From positions 26,348-90,347 of the forward strand of contig NZ_RBZU01000019.1 of assembly GCF_003628125.1 (NCBI RefSeq): a DNA stretch of 64,000 bases. Direction: 5' to 3'. Source of the DNA: Pararobbsia silviterrae. Its GTDB lineage: Bacteria > Pseudomonadota > Gammaproteobacteria > Burkholderiales > Burkholderiaceae. Shown in pieces: positions 49,527 through 57,149 of the stretch. Under the pieces are notes generated by a model that was not told the DNA's origin, ran no database searches, and saw nothing but the letters and a program-made list of their open reading frames with translations. Position 1 is the stretch's first letter, and each line of letters begins with the position of its first letter. A program made the translations under genes and the position numbers.

Positions 49527-50413
49527 TGGGCTGGAAGCACGACGCTCTCGCGCGGGACCTCGCGGACCATCTCTCGGCAGCGACAGATCGGATGGTCTGG
49601 ACCGACATGCAGCTCGGGCCCGCGGGCTCGCCGCGCCCGGACGTGTACGCCGTGCCCAAGTCATACGCGAAGTTCACGCCGATCGCCTACGAATGCAAGA
49701 TCAGCGTCGCCGACTTCCGGCGCGACGTGACGGCGGGGAAGTGGACGAAATATCTGTCGTACGCGGCCGGCGTCGTCTTCTGCGTGCCCCAAGGGCTCAT
49801 AGGGAAGGCGGATATCCCCCACGGGTGCGGGCTCATGGTGCGCGGCGCCGAGGGCTGGCACACGGTCAAGGGTCCCACGCTGCGCGCCGTAGACAACCTC
49901 CCGCTTGCGGCGTGGCAGAAGCTGCTGATCGACGGGGTGGGGCGTCAGCGCGCGGAGATCCGCGACCGGGCGTCATCCGTGTGGGGGATGTCGGAGCAGG
50001 CCCGGACCCGGCTCGGCGACACGGTCATGCGCGCCGTGCAGGACCACGCGCGCGCGACGACGCGCCTTCGGCAGGCTACGGAGCAGCTCGAGGCGGCGGC
50101 CAAGGACGCGCAGCGCGAGCGCGACCGGGTCGTGAAGGATGCGGTCGATGCCGCGAATCGGGAAGCCGCGCGTATCGATGAGGGACGTCGCGCGCTCTGC
50201 GATGTGCTCGGCCTCGAGCCTACGTCCAGCGCGTACGCGATTGCGCGCGCAGCGACCGACGTCGCGCACCGGCTCAATCGTGACGATGAAATCGTGAGAC
50301 TGCGACGCGAACTCGACCGGGTGCGCGCTGCGGTAACCGCCGGCCTTGAGCCGCTGCCCGACGTGAAAGTGATTGAGGAGCCAGATGACCACGTATCAGA
50401 AATTTCTGCATAG
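49526..50413 (+). CDS. MmcB-like PD-(D/E)XK protein with coiled-coil tail
   Basis: 295 residues. N-terminal about 130 residues: RPDVYAVPKSYAKFTPIAYE-CKIS (Asp...Glu-x-Lys core), KYLSYAAGVVFCVPQGLI, as in MmcB-type repair nucleases. The C-terminal half is a long coiled coil (RATTRLRQATEQLEAAAKDA). May process phage or host DNA. Confidence 0.65.
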   Translation: MGWKHDALARDLADHLSAATDRMVWTDMQLGPAGSPRPDVYAVPKSYAKFTPIAYECKISVADFRRDVTAGKWTKYLSYAAGVVFCVPQGLIGKADIPHGCGLMVRGAEGWHTVKGPTLRAVDNLPLAAWQKLLIDGVGRQRAEIRDRASSVWGMSEQARTRLGDTVMRAVQDHARATTRLRQATEQLEAAAKDAQRERDRVVKDAVDAANREAARIDEGRRALCDVLGLEPTSSAYAIARAATDVAHRLNRDDEIVRLRRELDRVRAAVTAGLEPLPDVKVIEEPDDHVSEISA

Positions 50414-50525
50414 GACCGTTCTCGCGGTCGCCGCGCTCGGTTCAATGACCGTGCTCGCTGTGACTGGCCACCAGATCTTCGCGCTGTGCGCGCTCTGCGT
50501 GTTCTTCTCGGCGGCCGACATCTGA
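50385..50525 (+). CDS. Short membrane protein overlapping the nuclease gene
   Basis: 46 residues, ATG 50385 with GAGGAG upstream. TVLAVAALGSMTVLAVTG and IFALCALCVFFSAAD are hydrophobic. TGATG overlap with the next small gene. Confidence 0.5.
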   Translation: MTTYQKFLHRTVLAVAALGSMTVLAVTGHQIFALCALCVFFSAADI

Positions 50526-50632
50526 TGAATCCGCTGTTTCTCTGCCTCTGGTGGCTCTGCTGGGTGTACGGGCCGAGCGCGCCGGAGCTTCCCGAAATTC
50601 CCCCGTCTGCGAAGGTGAAGGTTGATGAGTGA
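50525..50632 (+). CDS. Very short Trp-rich peptide
   Basis: 35 residues, MNPLFLCLWWLCWVYG then Pro-rich. Coupled by stop-start overlaps on both sides, which argues for translation. Function unknown. Confidence 0.4.
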   Translation: MNPLFLCLWWLCWVYGPSAPELPEIPPSAKVKVDE

Positions 50633-51752
50633 AAAGAAAGTGATTGCGCCGTCGATCGGCCGCAAGGTCTGGTACGTGCCGCTCGCACGCGATGGCGAGA
50701 TCAAAACGAACGACGAGGTTCAGCCGCTCGACGCCACGGTCATCTACGTGTGGTCCGACAGCATGGTCAACCTCGACGTGACGGACCATGTCGGGGCGCG
50801 CCACGTTCGCACGAGCGTCACGCTGATCCACCCCGGGGACGCCGAATTGCAATGGGGCGGCTTCGCGAAATGGATGCCCTACCAGGTCGGCCAAGCGAAC
50901 AAGGAAGATGGCCGTCGAGTCGTGGGAATCGACCCCGTCGGAAAGCTCGAGACGACGGAATCGGCGCCGCGCGGCGGCGACGCGCAGACGCGCATCGGCC
51001 CGAGCGTTGCTCGCGAGGCCATCGAGGCGCTGTTCGAGCGCGTCGACTGGAAATTTGAACAGCCGTCCGGGAGCACGTCGACGTTCGCGCATGCGTTCCT
51101 CGACGGCTTCTATCTCGCGTCCGGTCATTCGGCGTGCGTGTCGCCGGAAAATTTCAACGCTTTCATGGGGCGCAATATCGCGCTGGAACAGGCGCGCCAG
51201 AAGGTCTATGACAAGCTGTGGGAACTGGAGGACTACCTGCTGCGCGCGCGCATCAACGGGCGCTTGGGCGACATCACGTACGCGCTTGGCGAGGTGACCG
51301 TCAGAATCGACCAAGATATGCGGTGCCACATCTGGACCCCGGGCGAAGTGACGATCGATGGCAATGTGAACTGCACCGGCTCTGTGGTCGCCGCGGCCGG
51401 TACGTTGGCGCCCGAAAAGCATTCGACTGGCGTCGCGGCGCGCCCGCAAGCGCATTCCGACATGGATATCGGCGGCGCGATCGCGGCGCTGAAGGATGGC
51501 GAGCGCGTCGCGCGGCGCGGCTGGAACGGAAAGGACATGTGGCTCGCGCTGTCGCCGGGCGTGAGTGCGGTCCCTGCCGACAAGTTCTGGGCTCGGCCGA
51601 ACCGAGCCTACGCGGCGTCGACCGAATCGGGAGCGGCCGACGTGCTGCCCTCTGTGACGATGAAGACCGCGACGGGTGAGATCCTGATGGGCTGGCTCGC
51701 CTCGCAGACGGACTTGCTCGCGAACGACTGGTTCGTGCTGGAAGGGCAGTGA
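50625..51752 (+). CDS. Fusion: phage N-domain, Gp49 and DUF2829 (Tad2-like)
   Basis: 375 residues from ATG 50625. Residues about 10-95 (KVWYVPLARD, QPLDATVIYVWSDSMVNLDV) are a common phage accessory domain. About 120-215 match Gp49 (GFYLASGHSACVSPENFNAF, ARQKVYDKLWELEDYLLRAR). About 280-375 match DUF2829 (GAIAALKDGERVARRGWNGK, SVTMKTATGEILMGWLASQT). DUF2829 proteins include Tad2, which sequesters Thoeris cyclic ADP-ribose signals. The domain call is solid; the anti-Thoeris role is inferred. Confidence 0.8.
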   Translation: MSEKKVIAPSIGRKVWYVPLARDGEIKTNDEVQPLDATVIYVWSDSMVNLDVTDHVGARHVRTSVTLIHPGDAELQWGGFAKWMPYQVGQANKEDGRRVVGIDPVGKLETTESAPRGGDAQTRIGPSVAREAIEALFERVDWKFEQPSGSTSTFAHAFLDGFYLASGHSACVSPENFNAFMGRNIALEQARQKVYDKLWELEDYLLRARINGRLGDITYALGEVTVRIDQDMRCHIWTPGEVTIDGNVNCTGSVVAAAGTLAPEKHSTGVAARPQAHSDMDIGGAIAALKDGERVARRGWNGKDMWLALSPGVSAVPADKFWARPNRAYAASTESGAADVLPSVTMKTATGEILMGWLASQTDLLANDWFVLEGQ

Positions 51753-51871
51753 TGTATCTGAGCCTCCACGAGCTGTTCGACGTCGTCCTGGGTTGCGTCG
51801 GGGTCGGCTTTGTCGCCGGCGCGGCCGCCGCCATCGCCTTCTTGGTGCGACGCGCCCGCCGCGTCCGCTGA
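51752..51871 (+). CDS. Short membrane protein
   Basis: 39 residues, overlapping the preceding stop (TGATG). One transmembrane segment (VVLGCVGVGFVAGAAAAIAF) and a basic C-terminus (RRARRVR). Last gene of the rightward block. Confidence 0.45.
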   Translation: MYLSLHELFDVVLGCVGVGFVAGAAAAIAFLVRRARRVR

Positions 51872-51875
51872 TCCT

Positions 51876-52136
51876 CTATGCGACGGCGCGCACCGCCCAC
51901 GTGCCGTCGCCTCTCAGCCGGGCATGCCATTCCTCACCGTGGCAGCGCACCGTGAGTGACATCCCACCCGTGTACTCGTTTCGCACGACGTATCCGCCAC
52001 TTGGATGCCACACGGGGCGTGTCTCGTATTCGATGTCAACCAAATCGACCGGGCCGTCGCACACCGCGCAGTGCGGCCACGCGTCGCGACCCGGGTGCCG
52101 GGGTATCGTGAGGTCGGTCGATCCGTTGCTCGTCAT
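51876..52136 (-). CDS. Small zinc-like protein of unknown function
   Basis: 86 residues. WPHCAVCDGPVDLVDIEYET, then SLTVRCHGEEWHARLRGDG. Possible zinc ribbon with a His partner. Convergent with the gene at 51752. Confidence 0.5.
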   Translation of the reverse strand: MTSNGSTDLTIPRHPGRDAWPHCAVCDGPVDLVDIEYETRPVWHPSGGYVVRNEYTGGMSLTVRCHGEEWHARLRGDGTWAVRAVA

Positions 52137-52154
52137 GGTTCCCTCTGTGGTGGG

Positions 52155-52562
52155 TTAGCGCTCTGGGCGCGAAACGCCGAGCATCGCTCCATACCCGAGT
52201 GCCGCGGCGCGCGCGTACGCCTCCTGGATGGCGGGATGCTGTTCCTTCAGATCGGCGTCGTGCCGCAGAGTCGGGTTGAAGCTCGTATATGCGCCGTCGG
52301 CACCGTGGCGGGCGACCAACGTCGGCGGCAACGCCGCCTGCTCGCACAGATACAGGTCGAATTCTTTGAACACGCCGAGCACAACGCTTCCCTTCATCGG
52401 GTGCGGATATCGCGGCGCACCGGGCCATGCCGTTCCGTAGCGCGATTGCTCGTTGGGGATCTCGCCGACACCCTTAGCCCCCGTGAGCACGATTCCCCAT
52501 TCCGGCAGCATCTCGATGACGTGCTTGATCCACTCGTAGTGGGTGGCTTCGCTCGGGGTCAT
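52155..52562 (-). CDS. Protein of unknown function
   Basis: 135 residues. MTPSEATHYEWIKHVIEMLP, VGEIPNEQSRYGTAWPGAPR; repeats of aromatic residues. ATGA overlap with the upstream gene. No family recognised. Confidence 0.5.
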   Translation of the reverse strand: MTPSEATHYEWIKHVIEMLPEWGIVLTGAKGVGEIPNEQSRYGTAWPGAPRYPHPMKGSVVLGVFKEFDLYLCEQAALPPTLVARHGADGAYTSFNPTLRHDADLKEQHPAIQEAYARAAALGYGAMLGVSRPER

Positions 52563-52858
52563 TCGTCACCTTTCTTTCCGCCATCGTGGACGGTAAATCG
52601 CGGCACGCCGAGCGTCGGCAGCGTCGCAGGTATGTCGGCGTCGTCGAGCGATTCCCGGATCATGTGCTCGAGCACGTTCGTGTTGTTCAACTGCCGGGCG
52701 ACCTCGGTCGCGTCGCGCACGCGATCCTCGAGATAGCGCCACGTCGCCGGCGGCTTGCTCGGGTCGGCGGCCCATGACTCGGTGACCGCGCGCAGCGCCG
52801 TCTCGTCGACGCCGAGTGCCTGCGCCATCACCGCATATCCGGTGCGTTGATTGTCCAT
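52559..52858 (-). CDS. Protein of unknown function
   Basis: 99 residues from ATG 52858 (GAGCGAAAC upstream). Helical, DETALRAVTESWAADPSKPP, RVRDATEVARQLNNTNVLEH. Coupled to the downstream gene. Unknown. Confidence 0.5.
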   Translation of the reverse strand: MDNQRTGYAVMAQALGVDETALRAVTESWAADPSKPPATWRYLEDRVRDATEVARQLNNTNVLEHMIRESLDDADIPATLPTLGVPRFTVHDGGKKGDE

Positions 52859-52918
52859 GTTTCGCTCGTGTTTATCGGTGGTTTGGACATCATAAACCGA
52901 CACGAGCGCGTGCCCGTT

Positions 52919-53134
52919 TTATTCCTCGGCCGGTCGAATTGCGGTCGCGGCGCGGCGAATGCCGACGGATAGATCCCCATCCCCGAACGCGCGCAGGGTG
53001 GCGATCGACTGCTCGTCCAACGTGACCGACTTGCGGTGGAGCTTGCCTGCTGCGTCGATGGCTTTGCGGCCTTGCCCGCGGCCCGCGCCACCGCGCCCGG
53101 TTAGCTGGCGAGGCGCCCCCTTACTGGCGCTCAC
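52919..53134 (-). CDS. Ribbon-helix-helix-like small protein
   Basis: 71 residues from GTG 53134 in the upstream stop. Basic Gly/Arg start, then RKSVTLDEQSIATLRAFGDG and LSVGIRRAA, a short beta strand plus two helices as in RHH regulators. Possible repressor of its own operon. Confidence 0.55.
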   Translation of the reverse strand: MSASKGAPRQLTGRGGAGRGQGRKAIDAAGKLHRKSVTLDEQSIATLRAFGDGDLSVGIRRAATAIRPAEE

Positions 53135-53337
53135 GGCTTGAATGCCGCGCGCGCTTCCTTGCGCGACATGTAGAGCTCGTTTTGCGAGGCGAGGACGCGA
53201 ATCTTGCCGGACAAAATCACGCAATCGAATCCGTTTTCGTCGGGCTCGCGCGTTTCGATGAGTTCGACCTTGCACACGACCTGGTGGCATTGCATGTTGA
53301 GTCCGACCGTGTAGCGCGTGCTGTTTGTGCTTTCCAT
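53131..53337 (-). CDS. Small protein of unknown function
   Basis: 68 residues from ATG 53337 (CGGAGACG upstream; an earlier in-frame ATG at 53385 lacks a site). Beta-rich (CKVELIETREPDENGFDCVI). First gene of the short leftward unit. Confidence 0.5.
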   Translation of the reverse strand: MESTNSTRYTVGLNMQCHQVVCKVELIETREPDENGFDCVILSGKIRVLASQNELYMSRKEARAAFKP

Positions 53338-53411
53338 TTGCGTCTCCGTTGCGTTCTCGATGGTTGAATCATGCGCATCAATCAAAACACAGTCAACCGC
53401 TATTCGTGGTC

Positions 53412-53427
53412 GTCGTGACAGTAGCCT
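53412..53427 (+). promoter_or_regulatory. GTCGTGAY element 6
   Basis: GTCGTGACAGTAGCCT, 30 bp before the start of the 825-residue virion gene. Confidence 0.55.
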
Positions 53428-53441
53428 CGAAGCGAATTCAT

Positions 53442-55919
53442 ATGAGGCTTCGCATGACCGAAATGCTCCATGCGGTAAGGCCGCGCGCTGTGCTGCTGCT
53501 CAAAGCGGTATCGAAGAAGCAGGTCTACGTGCCTGCGTACACCCGCCACGACGGCACGGTGGTGGTGGGCCACTACGCCACGGTGAATGTCGCCATCGAC
53601 CACAGCGACACGAAGGTCTTGGCGGGCCGAGGTTCGCACTCTCAACGCCAGGCGCACGCAAAACTCGCGCAGCACGACTGGTTCAACGCGATGGATCACG
53701 GGGACCGCGTGAATCTTCTGCTTCACCACGCCACGAAGATCCAAGACAAGGCATCGCGCGCGGCCGCCGTGTCAATGTGGCGAACCGCGGCGCTGGCTGG
53801 CCGCAACCCGACGCCGGCGCAGTGGCGCGCGTTCCATGCGCTCCCCAGCGATCGCAAGCTCGCGCTGCTCGACGAGGTGCGGCAGACCGGGCGCACTGAT
53901 CATCTGAACTCGCCGCCCGTGGCAGCGGACGCCGAGCATCCGAATTCGCCGGCCACGCCGACGCCAGTTCCCTCGGCCGCACCTCCGCGCGTCGTCGCGG
54001 CGGAAACGTCCGGGCCGGAATCTCGCGCGCGCGAAACCGACACGCCGAGCGACGGCGATACGAAGACGGTCGACGGCGTGACGTACGTCCTGCAGGGCGG
54101 CCGCTGGCATCGTCAGACGCCCGAGAGCGAACAGGCCGAACAGCCGGCCTCCACGCCGCCCGAGCAGCCTGTTGCGCCAACGCCCTCGGCGGCCGACCGC
54201 GATCGGCACGCCGGGGCGATGCGCGCGGTCGTTGCGCCGACATTCCCCGAGACGAGCGCCTCGAATGCAGGGTGCACGCGCCGGGTCGCCGCACTGCGTG
54301 CCATGGCCGAGGCGGGAGATGTCGACGGGATCTCGAGTTTCTCGACGTCGCGCACGCGCGCGAACTACGCCCGCGTCGACGACTACCGGGCCGCGCTGCT
54401 GGCCGCGGCGCAGAACCTGACGCCTGCCGAGGCTCAGCGCGCCGTTGAAACACCGCCGCCGGCGCCCCCGCAGCTCTCCGGCGCGAACATGCAAAACACG
54501 GCGCTGCTCGCCGCTCAACGCAAAATCAACATGCTGCACGACGCCGCGCGCGCGGCCGACCCGGTTGCAGCGATTCAGGCGATCAACACGTCCCGCGGCA
54601 ACCGGTACCTGGACGCGGCCGACAATTACAAGCGCGCGCTGCTTGCACACTTCGGCGTCGACATCGCTGGCGCGCCCGTGCCGGGCGTCAGTGCCGAAGG
54701 AGAAGCGTCGCGCGCGCCGCGAATCGTTGCGGCTCGCGAGGCACCAGCGCCGGCCGCGGCCCCGCCGCGCGAGCAGCCCGCGGAGACCGCTGTTCCCGAG
54801 GCGGAGAGCCCGCCCCCGTTGCCCGACTCACAGAACCCCGCGATCGCCGCGAACCCGCTCGGGTACTCCGAGGTCGTGCTCGGGTTCGTGCCGCGCCCCA
54901 ACGTGCCGTTGAGCGTGCGCACGAACATGCCTGGTGTGCAGTTTCCCGATCCGCGCATGGCCGAGTTGAACCGCCGGTACCTCGCGCAGCCGACCTCGCT
55001 GCAGCAGCGCGCTCGCGAATATCAGGCGGGAAATTGGGCGCCGCGCACACCTGAGGTGATCGCGGCGGAGGCAGCAGCTGCGGCCGAGCGCCAGCGCGCC
55101 GAGCAAGAGGCTATCCGGCGCGCCGCGGCGGCGGTGGAGGCGCGCCTAGGATCCATCGAACAGATCTTCCGGCCGCGCGCGGCGGTCGGTGCAAACGTCC
55201 GCGTCCTCAACTCGCACATCTCCGACGTCGATGCGCAGCGCGTGCTCGGTGTTCCGAAGGAGCAGGCTGACGTCATGTTCAAGCAGATGGTCGTCGACTA
55301 CGGCTTCGGCGTGACGTTCGCCATCACTGCGACCGCCTCGCCGGCGCAAATCGAGGTCCAGTATCACGGATCGGACGGAACATCGATCACGCGTCGATTC
55401 AAACGAGACACCGCCGGTGGCCCGCTGTCGGTGTACCACGCGTATTTCAAGGCCGGGAGCACGGGCGGCGGGTCAGGAAAACAGCTGTTCCGCAACTCGA
55501 TGGGGGTCTACAAGGCGCTCGGCGTGGCCGAGGTATCTGTGTACGCCAATATCGACGTGGGGGGCTATGCCTGGGCGAAGTTCGGTTATCTGCCGAAGAA
55601 TTGGGGAAACCTCCGCGCGACGCTGCGCAATCGCTTGTCATCGATCGCAAACGGGTCAATCTCGCGCGCGACGCAAGGGCGCCGGTCGGTGCAGTTGCCC
55701 GCACTGGATCCGTCGATCGTTGCAAAAATCAACACCGTGCTCGACAGCGACTCTCCGGAGACGCTCTGGGTTATCGCCGACATGAAGGTCGGCGAGCGCG
55801 CGGTCGGGAAGGAGCTTTTGCTCGGCACGGATTGGAACGGCGTGATGAAGCTGTCCCACGAGCGAACCATGCTAAGGTTCGCGAAGTACGTCAGTCCCGA
55901 TAGGAGTCAAGCACAGTGA
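53442..55919 (+). CDS. Large virion-associated protein with GNAT-like C-terminus
   Basis: 825 residues (ATG 53442; ATG 53454 also possible). The N-terminal KKQVYVPAYTRHDGTVVVGH resembles the start of the protein encoded at 56231, a shared head-protein-like module. Long Pro/Ala-rich linkers follow (about residues 150-300). The C-terminal about 230 residues contain GSGKQLFRNSMGVYKALGVA and VGGYAWAKFGYLP, like a GNAT acyltransferase-type fold seen in some head-morphogenesis proteins. Position before the terminase suggests head or injection function. Confidence 0.55.
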   Translation: MRLRMTEMLHAVRPRAVLLLKAVSKKQVYVPAYTRHDGTVVVGHYATVNVAIDHSDTKVLAGRGSHSQRQAHAKLAQHDWFNAMDHGDRVNLLLHHATKIQDKASRAAAVSMWRTAALAGRNPTPAQWRAFHALPSDRKLALLDEVRQTGRTDHLNSPPVAADAEHPNSPATPTPVPSAAPPRVVAAETSGPESRARETDTPSDGDTKTVDGVTYVLQGGRWHRQTPESEQAEQPASTPPEQPVAPTPSAADRDRHAGAMRAVVAPTFPETSASNAGCTRRVAALRAMAEAGDVDGISSFSTSRTRANYARVDDYRAALLAAAQNLTPAEAQRAVETPPPAPPQLSGANMQNTALLAAQRKINMLHDAARAADPVAAIQAINTSRGNRYLDAADNYKRALLAHFGVDIAGAPVPGVSAEGEASRAPRIVAAREAPAPAAAPPREQPAETAVPEAESPPPLPDSQNPAIAANPLGYSEVVLGFVPRPNVPLSVRTNMPGVQFPDPRMAELNRRYLAQPTSLQQRAREYQAGNWAPRTPEVIAAEAAAAAERQRAEQEAIRRAAAAVEARLGSIEQIFRPRAAVGANVRVLNSHISDVDAQRVLGVPKEQADVMFKQMVVDYGFGVTFAITATASPAQIEVQYHGSDGTSITRRFKRDTAGGPLSVYHAYFKAGSTGGGSGKQLFRNSMGVYKALGVAEVSVYANIDVGGYAWAKFGYLPKNWGNLRATLRNRLSSIANGSISRATQGRRSVQLPALDPSIVAKINTVLDSDSPETLWVIADMKVGERAVGKELLLGTDWNGVMKLSHERTMLRFAKYVSPDRSQAQ

Positions 55920-56104
55920 ACGTCATTTTTGAGCACGACGAGGAGAATCCCGTGCCGGCCGACGCGGCCGACGGGATGCAAGACCTCATGGCCGAGCTCG
56001 ACGAGCCGTCGTCGACGTCCTGGGACATCGCGGTCGAAAACCCGCCGCACGAGGGCTATGACGGACCTTTGCCGCACCCTAGCTTGCCGAAAGCGCCGGG
56101 GTGA
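55916..56104 (+). CDS. Small acidic protein of unknown function
   Basis: 62 residues, GTG start in the upstream stop. Very acidic (FEHDEENPVPADAADGMQDL). Possibly a DNA mimic or chaperone for the large protein, but this is speculation. Terminator follows. Confidence 0.55.
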   Translation: MNVIFEHDEENPVPADAADGMQDLMAELDEPSSTSWDIAVENPPHEGYDGPLPHPSLPKAPG

Positions 56105-56126
56105 ACCTCACCCTATGCCGCCGAGA

Positions 56127-56150
56127 AGCCCGCCGCGCGCGGGCTTTTTT
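56127..56150 (+). terminator. Terminator after the virion-protein pair
   Basis: GCCCGC-CGCGC-GCGGGC followed by TTTTTTG. The GTCGTGAY element 7 follows at 56180, again a stop-restart layout. Confidence 0.8.
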
Positions 56151-56179
56151 GCGTCCGAATTTTCCCTCGCTCGACGGTC

Positions 56180-56195
56180 GTCGTGATGCAAACAT
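56180..56195 (+). promoter_or_regulatory. GTCGTGAY element 7
   Basis: GTCGTGATGCAAACAT, 51 bp before ATG 56231. A at position 12 and T at position 16 are present; positions 13-15 are less conserved. Confidence 0.5.
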
Positions 56196-56230
56196 GCTGT
56201 CACTTTCCTGATCCAACCGTGGGGTATCGC

Positions 56231-56839
56231 ATGAGCAAAGCAAAGCCGGTCCTGTTCCTGAAGGCGCACGTCGGCTCCTACACTCGCTCGGACGGCACCG
56301 TTGTGCAGGCGCACGAAACGAGCGCGCGCTCGGCGGTACCGCGCCACCGCTCGATCGTGGAAGCGGCAACGTATTCGGGAGGCCACCACGAGGAACACAG
56401 CGTGAGCCATTTGCCCAATCAGTCGAGCCGGGGGATTCGTGTGGGCGCCGGCGACAAGGCGCACGCGATGGAGCACGCGCGCGCGACGTTCTCGGCGGCC
56501 GGTCTCAAGCGCAAAGGTACGGACACTATCTCGGGGGCCGAACAGTACGAGTCGGCCTCGCACGCCGGCGAAATTTGGCACAACAACGGCACGGTGCATG
56601 TAGTGGTGCAGCGCAAGTCGAAAGCCGCGGCGCCGGCCGCTTCCGGTGGACTCCACCACACGGACCTGCGCGAAGGCGATGAAATCGAGGGGCCGGACGG
56701 CGAGAAACACGAGTATTCGCACACGCAGCGCGGCGTGGGCCGGATGGTCGTCCACACCGGCGCCGGGCACACCTTCCCGACCGAGCGCGACGGCACGCTG
56801 AAAGGCTTCAAGAAGACCGGGCACAACTTCGCCGACTGA
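56231..56839 (+). CDS. Virion-type protein, head/internal (putative)
   Basis: 202 residues from ATG 56231 (GGGGTATCGC upstream). KPVLFLKAHVGSYTRSDGTV then a basic, His-rich body and a beta-rich C-terminus (GDEIEGPDGEKHEYSHTQRG). The N-terminal module is shared with the 825-residue protein. Structural role inferred from its own promoter-like element and neighbours. Confidence 0.55.
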   Translation: MSKAKPVLFLKAHVGSYTRSDGTVVQAHETSARSAVPRHRSIVEAATYSGGHHEEHSVSHLPNQSSRGIRVGAGDKAHAMEHARATFSAAGLKRKGTDTISGAEQYESASHAGEIWHNNGTVHVVVQRKSKAAAPAASGGLHHTDLREGDEIEGPDGEKHEYSHTQRGVGRMVVHTGAGHTFPTERDGTLKGFKKTGHNFAD

Positions 56840-56842
56840 CGC

Positions 56843-56858
56843 GTCGTGACGCAAGCCT
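56843..56858 (+). promoter_or_regulatory. GTCGTGAY element 8
   Basis: GTCGTGACGCAAGCCT, 50 bp before ATG 56893, starting 4 bp after the upstream stop. Confidence 0.55.
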
Positions 56859-56892
56859 AGAGGCCTTCGCATACCCCTCCCGAGGCCCAGAA

Positions 56893-57096
56893 ATGTCCGC
56901 ACGCATTCAGATCGTCGTCGTCGATTCGAAAGGCAATTCGTTCGACCCCAACTCGCTCGCGCACGTCTACACGAACGACGACGACGGAAACCGCCTGACC
57001 GATACCTGCTTTGACGGCGCCGTCACCCGAGTCAAGACGTGCACCTACGATACGAGCGGCGCGAAGCTGACCGAGTCGGCCTGGGTCGTGCAGTGA
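56893..57096 (+). CDS. Small protein of unknown function
   Basis: 67 residues. Beta-rich (ARIQIVVVDSKGNSFDPNSL; DGAVTRVKTCTYDTSGAKLT). A single gene between two GTCGTGAY elements. Possibly a head decoration protein; not proven. Confidence 0.5.
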   Translation: MSARIQIVVVDSKGNSFDPNSLAHVYTNDDDGNRLTDTCFDGAVTRVKTCTYDTSGAKLTESAWVVQ

Positions 57097-57097
57097 G

Positions 57098-57113
57098 GTC
57101 GTGACACCACGAT
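57098..57113 (+). promoter_or_regulatory. GTCGTGAY element 9, upstream of the terminase
   Basis: GTCGTGACACCACGAT, 52 bp before GTG 57150. A at position 12 and T at 16 are kept. Confidence 0.5.
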
Positions 57114-57149
57114 TGCCCGTGTTTATCGGGCTTTCGTGGGGTCGCAAAG

